A DNA stretch of 57,198 nt. It comes from Ignatzschineria indica (GTDB lineage: Bacteria > Pseudomonadota > Gammaproteobacteria > Cardiobacteriales > Wohlfahrtiimonadaceae). The first letter of the stretch is position 1. Every line of letters starts with the position of its first letter. Positions 1 through 9,866 of this stretch are shown one piece after another. The position numbers were made by a program, and so were the translations under genes. The notes under the pieces are model-generated. The model was not told the origin of the DNA and ran no database searches. It was given only the letters and a program-made list of their open reading frames with translations. Location of the stretch: assembly GCF_003121925.1 (NCBI RefSeq), contig NZ_QEWR01000005.1:1-57198 (forward strand). The letters run 5' to 3'.

Positions 1-336
1 GAGTATCGATAGGGTAATGATCGTTGTCGGTGATAGAAGATCATTATCTGCCGGCGCGTAGTTTTTAGGAAGAGCGCGATAGTAAGATCCGGCAGCGTTC
101 AGTCTCTGTTGTTTGATTGCTTCAAGCAATAAGAGAAGCTGTTGAATGACGGGAGGGAATGATTTCGCTCTTTTCATAACTGCATGCCCAGAAGTCGGCA
201 TCCTTGATGCCGAGAATGAGTATCGATAGGGCAATGATCGTTGCCGGTGATAGAAGATCATCATCTGCCGGCACGTAGTTTTTAGGAAGAGCGCGGTAGT
301 AAGATCCGGCAGCGTTCAGTCTCTGTTGTTTGATTT
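1..336 (-). repeat. Palindromic repeat array R1, cut by window edge
   Basis: About 1.5 composite units of the R-family, in the opposite orientation to R2-R7. On the minus strand one reads the loop motif GCT-TGA-AGC, then GCTGAACGCTGCCGG, a GCGC inner stem, GCCGGCA, and an ATGATCTTCTATCA-type hairpin. A GGCATC-AAG-GATGCC hairpin lies near 198-213. Two copies of the core stretch are almost identical (around 40-110 and 255-325). The array continues left of the window, so its true length is unknown. No protein-coding role is supported. Confidence 0.8.
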
Positions 337-561
337 GTATAAATAGTAGGAATATTAGTAGGGAAGATAGCTGTTGTTAAATAGTCGTGATTAAATAAGA
401 GCTTCAATAGAAGCTCATAAGCTGTTTCAAGAGAGTGTAAATGGCAATCAATTGAGTAGTAAGTAGTTGAGTAACGGATTACAATTTTAGTCGTGAGAAG
501 TTAGTCGTTAAGTAGATCAGTAAGTAGGTCAATAAGTAGATCAATAAGGGCATATTCAGTT
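337..561 (+). other. Leader region of tal with hairpin and 12-bp tandem repeat
   Basis: An AT-rich spacer between R1 and the transaldolase start. It holds a hairpin at 399-416 (GAGCTTC, loop AATA, GAAGCTC) without a T-run, and three tandem 12-bp units at 509-544 (TAAGTAGATCAG, TAAGTAGGTCAA, TAAGTAGATCAA). The tandem units end directly before the weak ribosome-binding sequence AAGGG at 546-549. No clear sigma-70 promoter could be assigned. Confidence 0.5.
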
Positions 562-1647
562 ATGGGAAATATTCGTAAAGCAGCGGCTGTAGGCCAAAGT
601 GTATGGTTTGATAATATTGAGCGTAAGATGTTAGGTCACGATGGTGAGCTTGCAAGAATGATCAAAAAGGAGGGATTACTAGGGGTGACCTCTAATCCTG
701 CCATTTTTGAAAAAGCAATTGCCGGCGGTGAAGCCTATCTTCCAACGATCCAAGATCCTGCTAATCATGAGCTTTCAGCACGTGAGCTCTTCTTTAAATT
801 AGCGATCGAGGATATCCAATCCGCTTGTGATCTTTTTCTCCCAACCTATGAAGAGACGCGCTATAGAGATGGCTATGTTAGCTTAGAAGTTTCTCCTGAC
901 CTTGCAAATGATGCTAATGGCACAATTATTGAAGCAAAAGCGCTTTGGGAAGAGATCGATCGCCCTAACTTAATGATTAAAGTACCGGCAACTAAAGCAG
1001 GTCTCATTGCGATTGAGGCACTTATTGCCGAAGGGATCAACGTCAATGTAACCTTGATCTTCTCTGTTAAACGGTATAGTGAAGTTTTAGAAGCTTTCCT
1101 TAAAGGTTTAGAAGCACGAGTGAAAGTAGGGCTTCCTATTTTGCAAATCGCCTCTGTTGCGAGTTTTTTTATCTCCAGAATTGATGCAGTAATCGATAGT
1201 CAGATCGCGACTACAGCACCCCATCTTAAAGGGCATATTGCGATTGATAATGCGAAGATGGCTTATCAACACTTCTTAACAGAGATGACGCATGAACGTG
1301 TTAAATCACTCTTAAAAGCGGGAATGCAACCTCAGCGATTGCTCTGGGCTTCAACAGGAGTGAAAGATCCGAGTTATCAAGAGACAATGTATGTGCATCA
1401 TCTGATGGGAAAAGAGACGGTCAATACGATGCCGCCTAAGACCTATAATGCATTTTTAGAAGAGAGTGTGACACCTTATCCGCAGCTTGAGAGTGATCTT
1501 GAGATGGCAAAAATTCGCTTAGCTGAATTGAAAGATTTCGATATCGATCTTGAAGAGATCTGCCAATCGCTTGAAACTGCTGGTGTTGAACAGTTTGTGA
1601 CAGCTTTTGATTCACTTCTCTCAACCATTGAGAAGCAGCGCCTCTAA
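562..1647 (+). CDS. tal: Transaldolase
   Basis: Cytosolic transaldolase of the non-oxidative pentose phosphate pathway, moving a dihydroxyacetone unit from sedoheptulose 7-phosphate to glyceraldehyde 3-phosphate. The 361-residue chain opens with the SVWFDNIER motif and GVTSNPAIF near residue 41. The Schiff-base lysine is Lys140 in MIKVPAT, and the NVNVTLIFS strand follows. The length fits the longer transaldolase subfamily of about 360-370 residues rather than the E. coli TalB size of about 317. The start is the ATG after a weak AAGGG at 11-12 nt spacing. The gene stands alone between R1 and tyrA and has no clear terminator. Confidence 0.93.
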   Translation: MGNIRKAAAVGQSVWFDNIERKMLGHDGELARMIKKEGLLGVTSNPAIFEKAIAGGEAYLPTIQDPANHELSARELFFKLAIEDIQSACDLFLPTYEETRYRDGYVSLEVSPDLANDANGTIIEAKALWEEIDRPNLMIKVPATKAGLIAIEALIAEGINVNVTLIFSVKRYSEVLEAFLKGLEARVKVGLPILQIASVASFFISRIDAVIDSQIATTAPHLKGHIAIDNAKMAYQHFLTEMTHERVKSLLKAGMQPQRLLWASTGVKDPSYQETMYVHHLMGKETVNTMPPKTYNAFLEESVTPYPQLESDLEMAKIRLAELKDFDIDLEEICQSLETAGVEQFVTAFDSLLSTIEKQRL

Positions 1648-1859
1648 ATGGTGCCGTAATCGGATGTTAATCGGATTCTAATCTCATTCTAATCTTATTC
1701 TGATCGGGTTTTGATAAGATGAGTTTTGATAAGATAATAAGCGCTAAACGGGGTGGGTTCTCACTCTACCGGGTAAAGTGAGGATGTAATATTGAAAGAA
1801 ATCGAGTAGACTCATAGAGTTTGTTGATTTCTTGATGATTTTTTGGAAAGTAGGACAGT

Positions 1860-2750
1860 ATGAAGATAGAACTCTCTCAGCCTTTTTTTAAAGAGCGAAT
1901 TACCATCATGGGGATTGGTCTCATTGGTGGTTCACTTGCACGCGCGTTAAAGCGTAGTAACTCTGTCGGTAAGATTATTGCTTATGATCGCGATGAAGCA
2001 GCATTACAGCGTGCTTATGAGTTAGGGGTTGCAGATGAGATCTATACTGATCCTGTTGAAGCGACAAAAGATGCCGATATTATTATCCTCGCAACGCCGA
2101 TTACAGCGATGGGGAAGATCATGAAGGAGATTACGCCTCATCTTAAAGAGAGTGCGGTTGTGAGCGATGTCGGCTCAACAAAAGGATCGGTATTAGCGAG
2201 TATCGAGGCGGAACTCGGTTATCTTCCAGAACGATTTGTACCAGCGCATCCTATTGCCGGTACAGAGAAGCATGGTGTTGAGAACTCTTTCGATTCCCTC
2301 TTTGATAATCGCCGGACATTGGTGATTCCCCATTTAGAGAATAGTCACGATGCTGTTAGAACAATTCATGATATGTGGAAAGCAGCGGGATCGATGACGG
2401 AAGAGATGGGCGTTAAGCATCATGATCAGGTTTTAGCCGCAACCTCTCATATTCCGCATCTATTAGCTTATGCAACGGTCGATACCTTAGCGAATCTTGA
2501 TGATCGTGCCGAGATCTTCCGATTTGCTGCGGGGGGATTTAGAGATTTTACTCGTATCTCAGCATCAGATCCCGATCTTTGGGCAGATATCTGTCTGCAA
2601 AATAGAGAATCGATTTTAGAAGTCTTAGTTGCTTATCAGAAGAAGATCGATGCTCTACGCCATGCATTAGAAGATGAAGATCGTGAACTATTGCGTAAGG
2701 TCTTTGCTCGCGCTAAACATGCTCGGGATAATTTCTACAAAGAGCCGTAG
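1860..2750 (+). CDS. tyrA: Prephenate (or arogenate) dehydrogenase
   Basis: NAD(P)-dependent oxidative decarboxylation of prephenate or arogenate in tyrosine synthesis. The 296 residues start with a Rossmann motif GIGLIGGS at about residues 18-25. DVGSTKGS and PAHPIAGTEKHG follow, and the HDQVLAATSHIPH segment carries the expected catalytic histidine. There is no fused chorismate mutase and no C-terminal ACT domain, so this is the short monofunctional form. Which substrate is preferred cannot be read from the sequence. A start with TAGGACAGT just upstream is reasonable. The stop codon is followed within 4 bp by array R2. Confidence 0.9.
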   Translation: MKIELSQPFFKERITIMGIGLIGGSLARALKRSNSVGKIIAYDRDEAALQRAYELGVADEIYTDPVEATKDADIIILATPITAMGKIMKEITPHLKESAVVSDVGSTKGSVLASIEAELGYLPERFVPAHPIAGTEKHGVENSFDSLFDNRRTLVIPHLENSHDAVRTIHDMWKAAGSMTEEMGVKHHDQVLAATSHIPHLLAYATVDTLANLDDRAEIFRFAAGGFRDFTRISASDPDLWADICLQNRESILEVLVAYQKKIDALRHALEDEDRELLRKVFARAKHARDNFYKEP

Positions 2751-2753
2751 ATA

Positions 2754-3757
2754 CGGCATCGAAGATGCCAGATTGAAGATGCCAACCTGCGGGCGCGTGC
2801 AGTCTTAATAAGAGCGAGATCGTTCTCTCCCGCCGTTCTACAGACTCTCTTATTGCTTGAAGCAATTAAACATCAGAGGCTGAACGCTGCCGGATCTCAC
2901 TATCGCGTACTTCCATCAATTTCGCGCCGGCACATATTGTTTAAAAGCTGTTTAAGAGCTGTTTAAATTGCGTTTAATTATTTTTCGGTATTGAGAAATG
3001 CCAGTTGGCGGGCATGCAGTGGTGAAAAGAATAAAATGGTTGGCTCCCGCCGTTCTAAAAACCTTCTTAAGAATCATTGATTGAAACAAAAAGGCTGAAC
3101 GCTGCCGGATCTTACTATTGCGTACTTCCATTAATTTCGCGCCGGCAGAGGGCGATCTTCTATCGCTGAAAACATTATCTGATTTCATTGATGACAACAA
3201 AAGAGATTACTGAGTTGCCGGAGATCGCTACTGCATGCTGTCAGAAATCGTATGCCGGCAGATGATGATCTTCTGTCATCGGTAACAATTATTACCCTAT
3301 CGATACTCATTCGTGGCATCAAAGATGCCAACCTGCGGGCATGCATTCGTAATAAGAGCGAGATGGTTCTCTCCCGCCGTTCAACAGATTCTCTTATAGA
3401 TTGAATCAATTAAAAATAGAAGCTGATGAATTGCCGGAGACCACCACCGCATGTTTCTATGAATCGCATGCCGGCAAGTTGCGGTCTCAATTATTCGATT
3501 ATCAGAAAACTTTCTCGGCATCAAAGATGCCAACCTGCGGGCATGCATTCGTAATAAGAGCGAGATCGTTCTCTCCCGCCGTTCAACAGATTTTCTTATT
3601 GCTTGAAATAATCAAACAACAGAGGCCGAACGCTACCGGATTTCACTATCGCATACTTCCATCAATTTCGCGCCGGCAGAGGGCGATCTTCAATCGCCGG
3701 AAATTATATTTACTACTAAATACTTCTATAAAGCTCGTGTTGGCAAGTTGGCAATCT
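2754..3757 (+). repeat. Palindromic repeat array R2
   Basis: About 1 kb of alternating type-1 and type-2 modules filling the entire spacer between the convergent tyrA and MFS genes. It starts with GGCATC-GAA-GATGCC at 2755 and runs to the stop codon of the next gene. Type-1 cores (GCTGAACGCTGCCGG to GCGCCGGCA) recur near 2880, 3090 and 3630. Type-2 cores (GAGTTGCCGGAGATC to GCATGCCGGCA) recur near 3210 and 3430. No conventional terminator was seen in this spacer. Apparent open frames change between copies and are not credible genes. Confidence 0.88.
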
Positions 3758-5215
3758 CTACTCATCATTCTCTTTAGGCGTTACAGGTGCGCCATACTCT
3801 TGTAGGAAGGCAGCGTAACTATATTCACCGAAGGGAAGTAGAGCATTGCGTTCGATTTTCGATTTCTTCTTCTCAATTTCAGCAGCTTCGATCTCCTCTC
3901 TTAAGGCCTCTTTAATCTCTTCAGCCTCCTCATTATGCATCGCTTCAATAACGGCATCCTCATCGATACGTGGGTCTAAAGTTGCTGCCGCAATAGGGGA
4001 GAGATGTCCATCGGGGAGAATAACGTGGGGAAGGGAATCTTCCACATCGGTTTTGAGACGACGACTCGCCTTGAGAAGATTCATCCAGATGATAGCAATC
4101 GCTATAGCAAGGGTAAAGAGATAGAGTCCTCTCGCATCATAACGTTCCATCAGATAGCCCGAGATCAAAGGACCGATAGCAGCGCCAACGCCAAAAAGCA
4201 TCAACAAAATAGCACTCAGAGAGACCCGCTTATCCTCATCAATATTATCATTGGCAATCGCAACGGAGAGAGGATAGAGGGTAAATTGTAGAGCGATAGC
4301 AAAGAAGCTAATAAGACCGATATAGAGATTAGTGATCCAAGGGAGATTGATCAAAATCGAGAGCGTTAAAAGTAGAATCGCCACAATTGTGATCAGAAGA
4401 AGACGATTCATCCGGTCAGAGAGAAGCCCTAATGGCCACTGAATAATGAGTGATGAGGCAATAGCGATTGCCATATAACTTCCTGCCTCTTGAGTATTGA
4501 GCCCTAAACGTGTTGCAAAAATGGGCCCTAAACCATAGAAAGAACCCACCATCATGCCGGCAAAGAGCGTGATAATCAGCACTTGTGGCAGTGTCTTTAT
4601 AAAGTACCCTATATTGAGTGGCGCCGCTTTTAGTGGTGTTGGGTGAATAGCACGCGTGACTGCAAGCGGAACAAGACAGAGTGAAAAGAACATCGAAACG
4701 ATCATTAAAATACGAATATCGATCGGTTCAATCACTGTGAGCGCAACTTGCCCAAGAAGAACCCCTAAGGAGCTGACCGCCATATAGATCCCAAAGACGA
4801 TTCCTCTCTGTGTCGGTTCTGCCTGATCATTGAGCCAACTCTCAATCACCATATATTGCACCATCATCATCAGCCCCATAATAAAACGGGCAGCGAGCCA
4901 AAACTCAATATAATCGAGTAGACCAATAAGAATAACCGTTGCCGCCGTCACACCAGCACTAGCAACATAACTACGGATATGCCCCACACGTGCAATCAGT
5001 TTATGCCCCAATTTTGCACCAATGACTAAGCCGGCATAGTAGGCTGAGGTGAGGCTACTGATTAAGATATCGGTGATGCCACGCGCTTCAAGATCGAGTG
5101 CTAAATAGGTCGTCAATAGACCATTTGCAAAGAGCATGAAGAGTGTTGCGAGATAGAGAGAAGAGAATGTGGTAATTGTCCGCATAAATTTTAGCTCTAT
5201 AGAAGGAAGACCCAT
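3758..5215 (-). CDS. MFS transporter, YcaD-like
   Basis: Inner-membrane carrier of the major facilitator superfamily with about 12 predicted membrane segments. The layout resembles the YcaD-type family: a short N-terminus, the first helix ATLFMLFANGLLTTYLAL, and a loop-2 region with GHKLIARVGHIR. After the last helix (near residue 375) comes a charged cytosolic tail of about 100 residues rich in Glu, Ala and Lys, likely helical. The substrate is unknown. An alternative start at Met11 (5185) is equally plausible because neither ATG has a strong ribosome-binding site. The gene is transcribed away from the iron-regulated receptor, and its stop abuts R2. Confidence 0.8.
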   Translation of the reverse strand: MGLPSIELKFMRTITTFSSLYLATLFMLFANGLLTTYLALDLEARGITDILISSLTSAYYAGLVIGAKLGHKLIARVGHIRSYVASAGVTAATVILIGLLDYIEFWLAARFIMGLMMMVQYMVIESWLNDQAEPTQRGIVFGIYMAVSSLGVLLGQVALTVIEPIDIRILMIVSMFFSLCLVPLAVTRAIHPTPLKAAPLNIGYFIKTLPQVLIITLFAGMMVGSFYGLGPIFATRLGLNTQEAGSYMAIAIASSLIIQWPLGLLSDRMNRLLLITIVAILLLTLSILINLPWITNLYIGLISFFAIALQFTLYPLSVAIANDNIDEDKRVSLSAILLMLFGVGAAIGPLISGYLMERYDARGLYLFTLAIAIAIIWMNLLKASRRLKTDVEDSLPHVILPDGHLSPIAAATLDPRIDEDAVIEAMHNEEAEEIKEALREEIEAAEIEKKKSKIERNALLPFGEYSYAAFLQEYGAPVTPKENDE

Positions 5216-5415
5216 GATAGGGATTCATGATTGTTGATTATTAATTGAGCACTTATAAGGATGTTTCTACTTGAAAAAGGCTCATTCGATAGAAATAGGA
5301 GTAACTTCAAGCCCCTATATCATAACGCATCATCGATAAATGTAAAAAAAGAGCGCATATCTTGGCTGAATCTTAATCAGTTATTAGGTGCAATTGAAAA
5401 TAGTTATCATTGCCA

Positions 5416-5510
5416 TTGACAATGTGAAATAGAATGATAATAATTCTTATTAGTGAAAAGATAACACTCGCTGATAGTAATCATAATGATAATGATTAAC
5501 ATCATATAAT
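5416..5510 (+). promoter_or_regulatory. Fur-like boxes and promoters upstream of TonB receptor
   Basis: Two matches to the 19-bp Fur consensus GATAATGATAATCATTATC can be aligned by eye: 5482-5500 (16 of 19) and 5430-5448 (14 of 19). One candidate promoter has TTGACA at 5416-5421, a 17-bp spacer and AATAAT at 5439-5444, overlapping the second box. Another has TATAAT at 5505-5510 with the stronger box over its -35 position. Iron-dependent repression of the receptor is the natural reading (inference). The rest of the 5216-5626 spacer is AT-rich and shows nothing else clear. Confidence 0.7.
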
Positions 5511-5626
5511 GATCTAGAGGATTTAAGAGCTCAATCGTCTTTTCACACAAAATTTTATGAAATTTATGATTAGGTTTAGTGGTTTTATTCTGTTTTATCT
5601 TATGAATTAATAAGGAATTGGTATTC

Positions 5627-7846
5627 ATGCGTCGAAATATACTCTCCCAACGGTTGCGCCTTGCACTTGTGATGGCGGCAACCTCAACACTTCTATGGAC
5701 AGCGCAAGCTGATGAAATCCCTCTTGAACAGAGCAAGGTCGATCAGTCGGAGTTAGCTAATGCAGTAGATCTAGGCTCTCTTGTTGTCACAGCTTCAGGT
5801 TTTGCGCAAGAAGTTAAAGATGCACCGGCATCGATCTCTGTGATTGGTCAGGAGAGTATTAATGAAAAACCCTTTACCAATATTGGTGATGTATTAAGAG
5901 ACATTGAAGGGGTGAATGTCACGCGCGGTGGCAAAACGGGTGGGGTTGACATTGGTATTCGAGGATTAGAGAGTAAATATACCTTGATGATGATCGATGG
6001 GCAGCGCCTGAGTCAAAATACATCGGGAGCACGTCCAAATGGGTTTGGGGATGTGGATTCAGCCTTTATCCCTCCAAGCTCGGCTATTGAGCGTATCGAA
6101 GTAGTGAGAGGCCCGATGTCGACGCTCTACGGTTCTGATGCCCTAGGTGGTGTTGTGAATGTAATCACCAAGAAAGTTCCCGATAAATGGGGCGGACAGG
6201 TCAGTGTTGCGATAGAAGAGCCCACAGATAGTCAATATCCTGGTGGTAATACAACCTCTTTCTATCTTGGTGGACCGATTAAGACCGATCTTTTAGGCTT
6301 AGCCTTAATGGGGAGTTTTCAGACACAACGTAATGCCAAAGGGACTTATCAGTCTGCGAAAGATGAATATACGCCTCTCTATAAATTAGGGGGCTTTGGG
6401 GAACGTCGTAATTTCAATTATGGCGCGCGTTTAAGTTTTACACCGGAGAATCAAGAGTTTGTCCTCAGTTACGATCGTGGGGTACAGCGTTACGATAATA
6501 GTGAAGGGCAGTTAGGAACGCTCCATAAAGATGTAAAACCTGGGAAAGCGGGGGGAGGATACTCTGACCATCTTCGCTTTACACGAGACCGAGTTGGTCT
6601 TACTCATAGAATCGATTTAGATGCTGTAGTTGTGGAATCAGGGCTCCTTTGGGATCAAACGAAAACACTCGGGCGCCTAAATCCTATTTCGAAACCAGCA
6701 AAACCTCATGATGGTTTACCGCGCGATATTAAATATAGCAATATTATCTTCGATAACAAATGGATGTTCGCTTTAGGAGATCACTTTATCAGTGCAGGGA
6801 TGCAGTATCGTCATCAAGCATTGAAAGACAACCTAGTTGAATCACCTTTAGATGTTAAGCAGTATCAATGGGCGCTCTTTGCGGAAGATGAGTGGATGAT
6901 TAATGATGACCTGATTGCCACTTTTGGTCTTCGTTATGATAAGAATGAGGATTTTGGTAGCCATTTTAGTCCTCGTGCTTATCTTGTCTGGAATATTGAT
7001 GACAATTGGCAGGTTAAGGGAGGTGTTAGCCGTGCCTTTAGAGCGCCTGATCTTCAGCAAATGCATGATGATGTTGTTATGGTTACAGGGCAAGGAACAG
7101 CCCCTATTTTAGGGAATCCAGAATTAAAACCTGAAACCTCAACCTCCGCAGAGCTCGGTTTTTCTTATACTAATTTAGATGACTTTAACTTTAATGCGAC
7201 AGCCTTTTATACGCGATTTAAGGATAAGATCGATACAGTAGAGATCTGTAAAAATGATAACAGTGCTCGTTGCAAGAAGTTAAATAATGATTGGCCAGAT
7301 GCGAGTAAAATTAGTCAATATCAAAATTTGGATGACGCCAAGTTGTATGGTGTTGAACTAGGTTCACGTTATCAAGTATTAGAAAACTTAGCTTTAAGTG
7401 CAAACTACACCTATACCCAGAGCCGTTATCGTGATGATGCCGGACGTCGTATTCCTTTTAGCAAAACACCCCGTCATATGGTCAATTTAAAAGGGGATTG
7501 GAAGATTGCACCAGAATGGAGTCTTTGGGCAGAGGCCTCTTTCCGTGCTAAAGAGTATCGAGGCTTAGAGATGGGGCATGGCGTTGATGAAAAAGGTAAA
7601 GCGACAACCTTTGCGCTTGATAAGAAGCTCTACTATCGCTCTTATGCACTCGTCAATGTTGGTGCAAGTTATAAACCTGCACGAGACCTCTCTATTAACT
7701 TTGGTGTTAATAATCTTTTCAACAAAAACTTTATCGATTATCAAGCTCCAGAAGTTTATGGGGCGCGTGGAAAAGGCTATCAGAACCGCTACGCTCGTGT
7801 AGAAGAGGGACGCAAACTCTGGTTAAAACTTAACTATGAGTTTTAG
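5627..7846 (+). CDS. TonB-dependent siderophore receptor, FepA/CirA-like
   Basis: Outer-membrane ligand-gated porin, most likely for a ferric siderophore. After a signal peptide (LALVMAATSTLLWTAQA) comes a TonB-box-like stretch DLGSLVVTAS. A plug domain follows, with DAPASISVIG, IRGLESKYTLMMIDG and RIEVVRGPMSTLYGSDALGG. The rest is a beta-barrel of about 550 residues with ELKPETSTSAELG, ending in the aromatic terminus KLNYEF. A cysteine pair in an extracellular loop (EICKNDNSARCKK) is FepA-like. The ATG at 5627 lies about 10 nt after AAGGA and is preferred over an in-frame TTG at 5618 that sits too close to the ribosome-binding site. Fur-like boxes lie upstream and the TonB motor genes downstream. 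Confidence 0.9.
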   Translation: MRRNILSQRLRLALVMAATSTLLWTAQADEIPLEQSKVDQSELANAVDLGSLVVTASGFAQEVKDAPASISVIGQESINEKPFTNIGDVLRDIEGVNVTRGGKTGGVDIGIRGLESKYTLMMIDGQRLSQNTSGARPNGFGDVDSAFIPPSSAIERIEVVRGPMSTLYGSDALGGVVNVITKKVPDKWGGQVSVAIEEPTDSQYPGGNTTSFYLGGPIKTDLLGLALMGSFQTQRNAKGTYQSAKDEYTPLYKLGGFGERRNFNYGARLSFTPENQEFVLSYDRGVQRYDNSEGQLGTLHKDVKPGKAGGGYSDHLRFTRDRVGLTHRIDLDAVVVESGLLWDQTKTLGRLNPISKPAKPHDGLPRDIKYSNIIFDNKWMFALGDHFISAGMQYRHQALKDNLVESPLDVKQYQWALFAEDEWMINDDLIATFGLRYDKNEDFGSHFSPRAYLVWNIDDNWQVKGGVSRAFRAPDLQQMHDDVVMVTGQGTAPILGNPELKPETSTSAELGFSYTNLDDFNFNATAFYTRFKDKIDTVEICKNDNSARCKKLNNDWPDASKISQYQNLDDAKLYGVELGSRYQVLENLALSANYTYTQSRYRDDAGRRIPFSKTPRHMVNLKGDWKIAPEWSLWAEASFRAKEYRGLEMGHGVDEKGKATTFALDKKLYYRSYALVNVGASYKPARDLSINFGVNNLFNKNFIDYQAPEVYGARGKGYQNRYARVEEGRKLWLKLNYEF

Positions 7847-7876
7847 AGAATCTATAAAAGATTTTCGAAGATCTAT

Positions 7877-7948
7877 CGGCACTGGTTTTTATCAGTGCCG
7901 CTATTGAGGCCAATCTTACTGCTTTTTATAAGATTGGCACTCAAATAG
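7877..7948 (+). terminator. Twin hairpins after the receptor gene
   Basis: Hairpin one pairs CGGCACTG (7877-7884) with CAGTGCCG (7893-7900). Hairpin two pairs GCCAATCTTA (7909-7918) with TAAGATTGGC (7929-7938) and extends outwards through CTATTGAG and CTCAAATAG with one bulge. Neither is followed by a clean T-run, so transcript-end protection or partial termination is as likely as classical termination. Confidence 0.45.
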
Positions 7949-8097
7949 CCCTTTAAGCATTTTGTAATCGTTTTTGGCTAATGCTGATGCTAATGGCTAA
8001 TAGCTAATACTTTAAGGCACTACTTTTTAACCACTTTAATCGTTACACTGAATGAGGCGCTGATCGCGATCTTACAGGTGGTGAAACGATTGATTCA

Positions 8098-8913
8098 ATG
8101 ACAAAAGTTAACATGATCAATAATGGCAATAAGATAACATTAATTGTAGCACTGCTCTGCGTCAGCTTGGTTCACGCAGGTGTCTATATGGGTTTAACTG
8201 CTGCTGGTAGTTCCCAACAGATTGTGATGCAAGAGGGTGATGCCTCAATGTTGACGATGCATAATGTGCAACTGGCGGGCATTATTGATGAAGCGGAAGG
8301 GAATGCGGAAGATTCTGCGGTTGAGGCGGAAGCTGTTGAATCTGAAGTTGTTGAAGAGGTGATCGAAGAGGTGAACAATGAGGCAACTCCTGAGCCGGAG
8401 GTGATTCCAGAGCCAGAAGTGGTTCCAGAACCAAAGGTCGAGCCTGAACCGGTTGTTACGCCAGAGCCCATTAAGGAGGCGCCACCTGTCATTGCAACGA
8501 ATGAGCGATCTGAAACAAAAGCGGCAAAAGTAGTAGAGAATCGTCCCAAGCAGGCCCCTAAAAAAGCGGCACCCAAAGCGGTGAAAAAGCCTCAAAAAGC
8601 AGCTGAGAGTGTGCGGAGCGTTCAGAGTGCAAAAGCGGTCTATAGTGAGAGTGAAGTCAATGTCTTGAGTAAGCCGACGCCCAACTATCCTCGTGCAGCA
8701 AGACAGCGTAAGATGCAGGGGCAGGTTGATCTTATTGTTTCGATCAATAGTGATGGTGCTGCACAAAATGTTCGTGTTGCACGCTCATCGGGCCATGATC
8801 TTCTAGATAAAGCAGCTGTTAAAGCAGCGCAAGGAATTCGTTTAAAGCCTTATCGAATCAATGGAGTGGCAACTCCGATTCAGGTAAAAATTCAATATCT
8901 CTTTAAGATGTAA
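8098..8913 (+). CDS. tonB: Energy transducer TonB
   Basis: Periplasm-spanning protein that carries proton-motive energy from ExbBD to outer-membrane receptors. The 271 residues have one N-terminal membrane anchor (LIVALLCVSLVHAGVYMGL). A long acidic and proline-rich spacer follows, built from EPEV, PEP and KAAPK-type repeats. The C-terminal TonB domain contains PNYPRAARQRKMQGQVDL, then SSGHDLLDKAA and a final IQVKIQYLFKM strand. The start lacks a good ribosome-binding site, and an internal Met6 is an alternative. It lies between the receptor and exbB and probably forms one iron-uptake unit with them. Confidence 0.92.
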   Translation: MTKVNMINNGNKITLIVALLCVSLVHAGVYMGLTAAGSSQQIVMQEGDASMLTMHNVQLAGIIDEAEGNAEDSAVEAEAVESEVVEEVIEEVNNEATPEPEVIPEPEVVPEPKVEPEPVVTPEPIKEAPPVIATNERSETKAAKVVENRPKQAPKKAAPKAVKKPQKAAESVRSVQSAKAVYSESEVNVLSKPTPNYPRAARQRKMQGQVDLIVSINSDGAAQNVRVARSSGHDLLDKAAVKAAQGIRLKPYRINGVATPIQVKIQYLFKM

Positions 8914-9126
8914 CTCACTATGATTGAGTCTTAAACTTAAAAGGATGAAAGGTTGGGGAAAGCTCCCTATAATAAGTAACAAAATGAAGCAGTAGAGTTT
9001 AACAATAGATAGGTAGATAGCGTAGGATGCGAAGATCAGTGGCATTGCCGTTCCTACGGATCGATTATTAGATCAGATTTTATCGATGACAGTTTTATCG
9101 ATGACATTAAGACAGAAAGGAAAAAA

Positions 9127-9858
9127 ATGGAACCTGTGGTAGAAAATTTAGGATTTATCAGCTTTATCGAGCAGGGAGATCTTGTGACAAAGACGCTCTT
9201 TGTCATCCTTATTATTATGTCGATTCTCTCTTGGTTGGTGATCTTTTTAAAGTTCTTTCAAGGGATTGTTGATCGTATTAAGGGTAAGAAATTTATGTTC
9301 GATTTTTGGCATGCTAAGACACTTAATGAAGCTGCTAAATTGATCTCTTCTAAACCTTCAACACCACAAGAGCTCCTTGCAAAAGAGGGGTTCCAAGCGC
9401 TACATCGTTATCAAACAGGGCTTGATAATATTCAGAGCAATAGTAGCCGCAAGGAGTATATCACCTCTATTTTGCGCGTAACGCTCGATAAGATTCAGCT
9501 CACTATTGAAAATGGTGTTACGATTTTGGCAACTATCGCCGCAACTGCACCGTTTGTCGGACTTTTCGGAACCGTTTGGGGGATCTATCACGCCTTAATT
9601 GAGATCGGCTCAACAGGCGCAGGTACGATCGATAAAGTTGCAGGCCCTGTTGGGGAAGCATTGATTATGACAGGTCTTGGTTTAGCGGTTGCGATTCCGG
9701 CAGTTATGGCGCACAGTTGGTTAGTTCGTCGTAATCGCCTACAGATGGGAAATCTCGACTCTTTTGCTTTTGAATTATTATCGATATTAGATCGCTCACC
9801 ACAGCAGAAATCTAAAACGGCTCAAGAGACGGCAACATCACCGAATAGTGAAGTGTAG
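9127..9858 (+). CDS. exbB: TonB-system proton channel subunit ExbB
   Basis: Inner-membrane MotA/TolQ/ExbB family protein of 243 residues that forms the proton channel with ExbD and drives TonB. Three membrane segments are visible, at about residues 20-42, 130-160 and 172-198. The last two carry the conserved GVTILATIAATAPFVGLFGT and EALIMTGLGLAVAIPAV stretches. A strong AAAGGAAAAAA precedes the ATG. The exbD start follows 8 bp after its stop, so the two are cotranscribed. Confidence 0.94.
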   Translation: MEPVVENLGFISFIEQGDLVTKTLFVILIIMSILSWLVIFLKFFQGIVDRIKGKKFMFDFWHAKTLNEAAKLISSKPSTPQELLAKEGFQALHRYQTGLDNIQSNSSRKEYITSILRVTLDKIQLTIENGVTILATIAATAPFVGLFGTVWGIYHALIEIGSTGAGTIDKVAGPVGEALIMTGLGLAVAIPAVMAHSWLVRRNRLQMGNLDSFAFELLSILDRSPQQKSKTAQETATSPNSEV

Positions 9859-9866
9859 GGGGAGAT

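Noticed and set aside
3401-3805. Open frames in R2, R5 and R6 (for example 3401-3805, 27226-27534, 30624-31036)
   Set aside because: Same repeat-derived peptides as in R3, interrupted differently in each array, and one overlaps the true MFS gene on the other strand.
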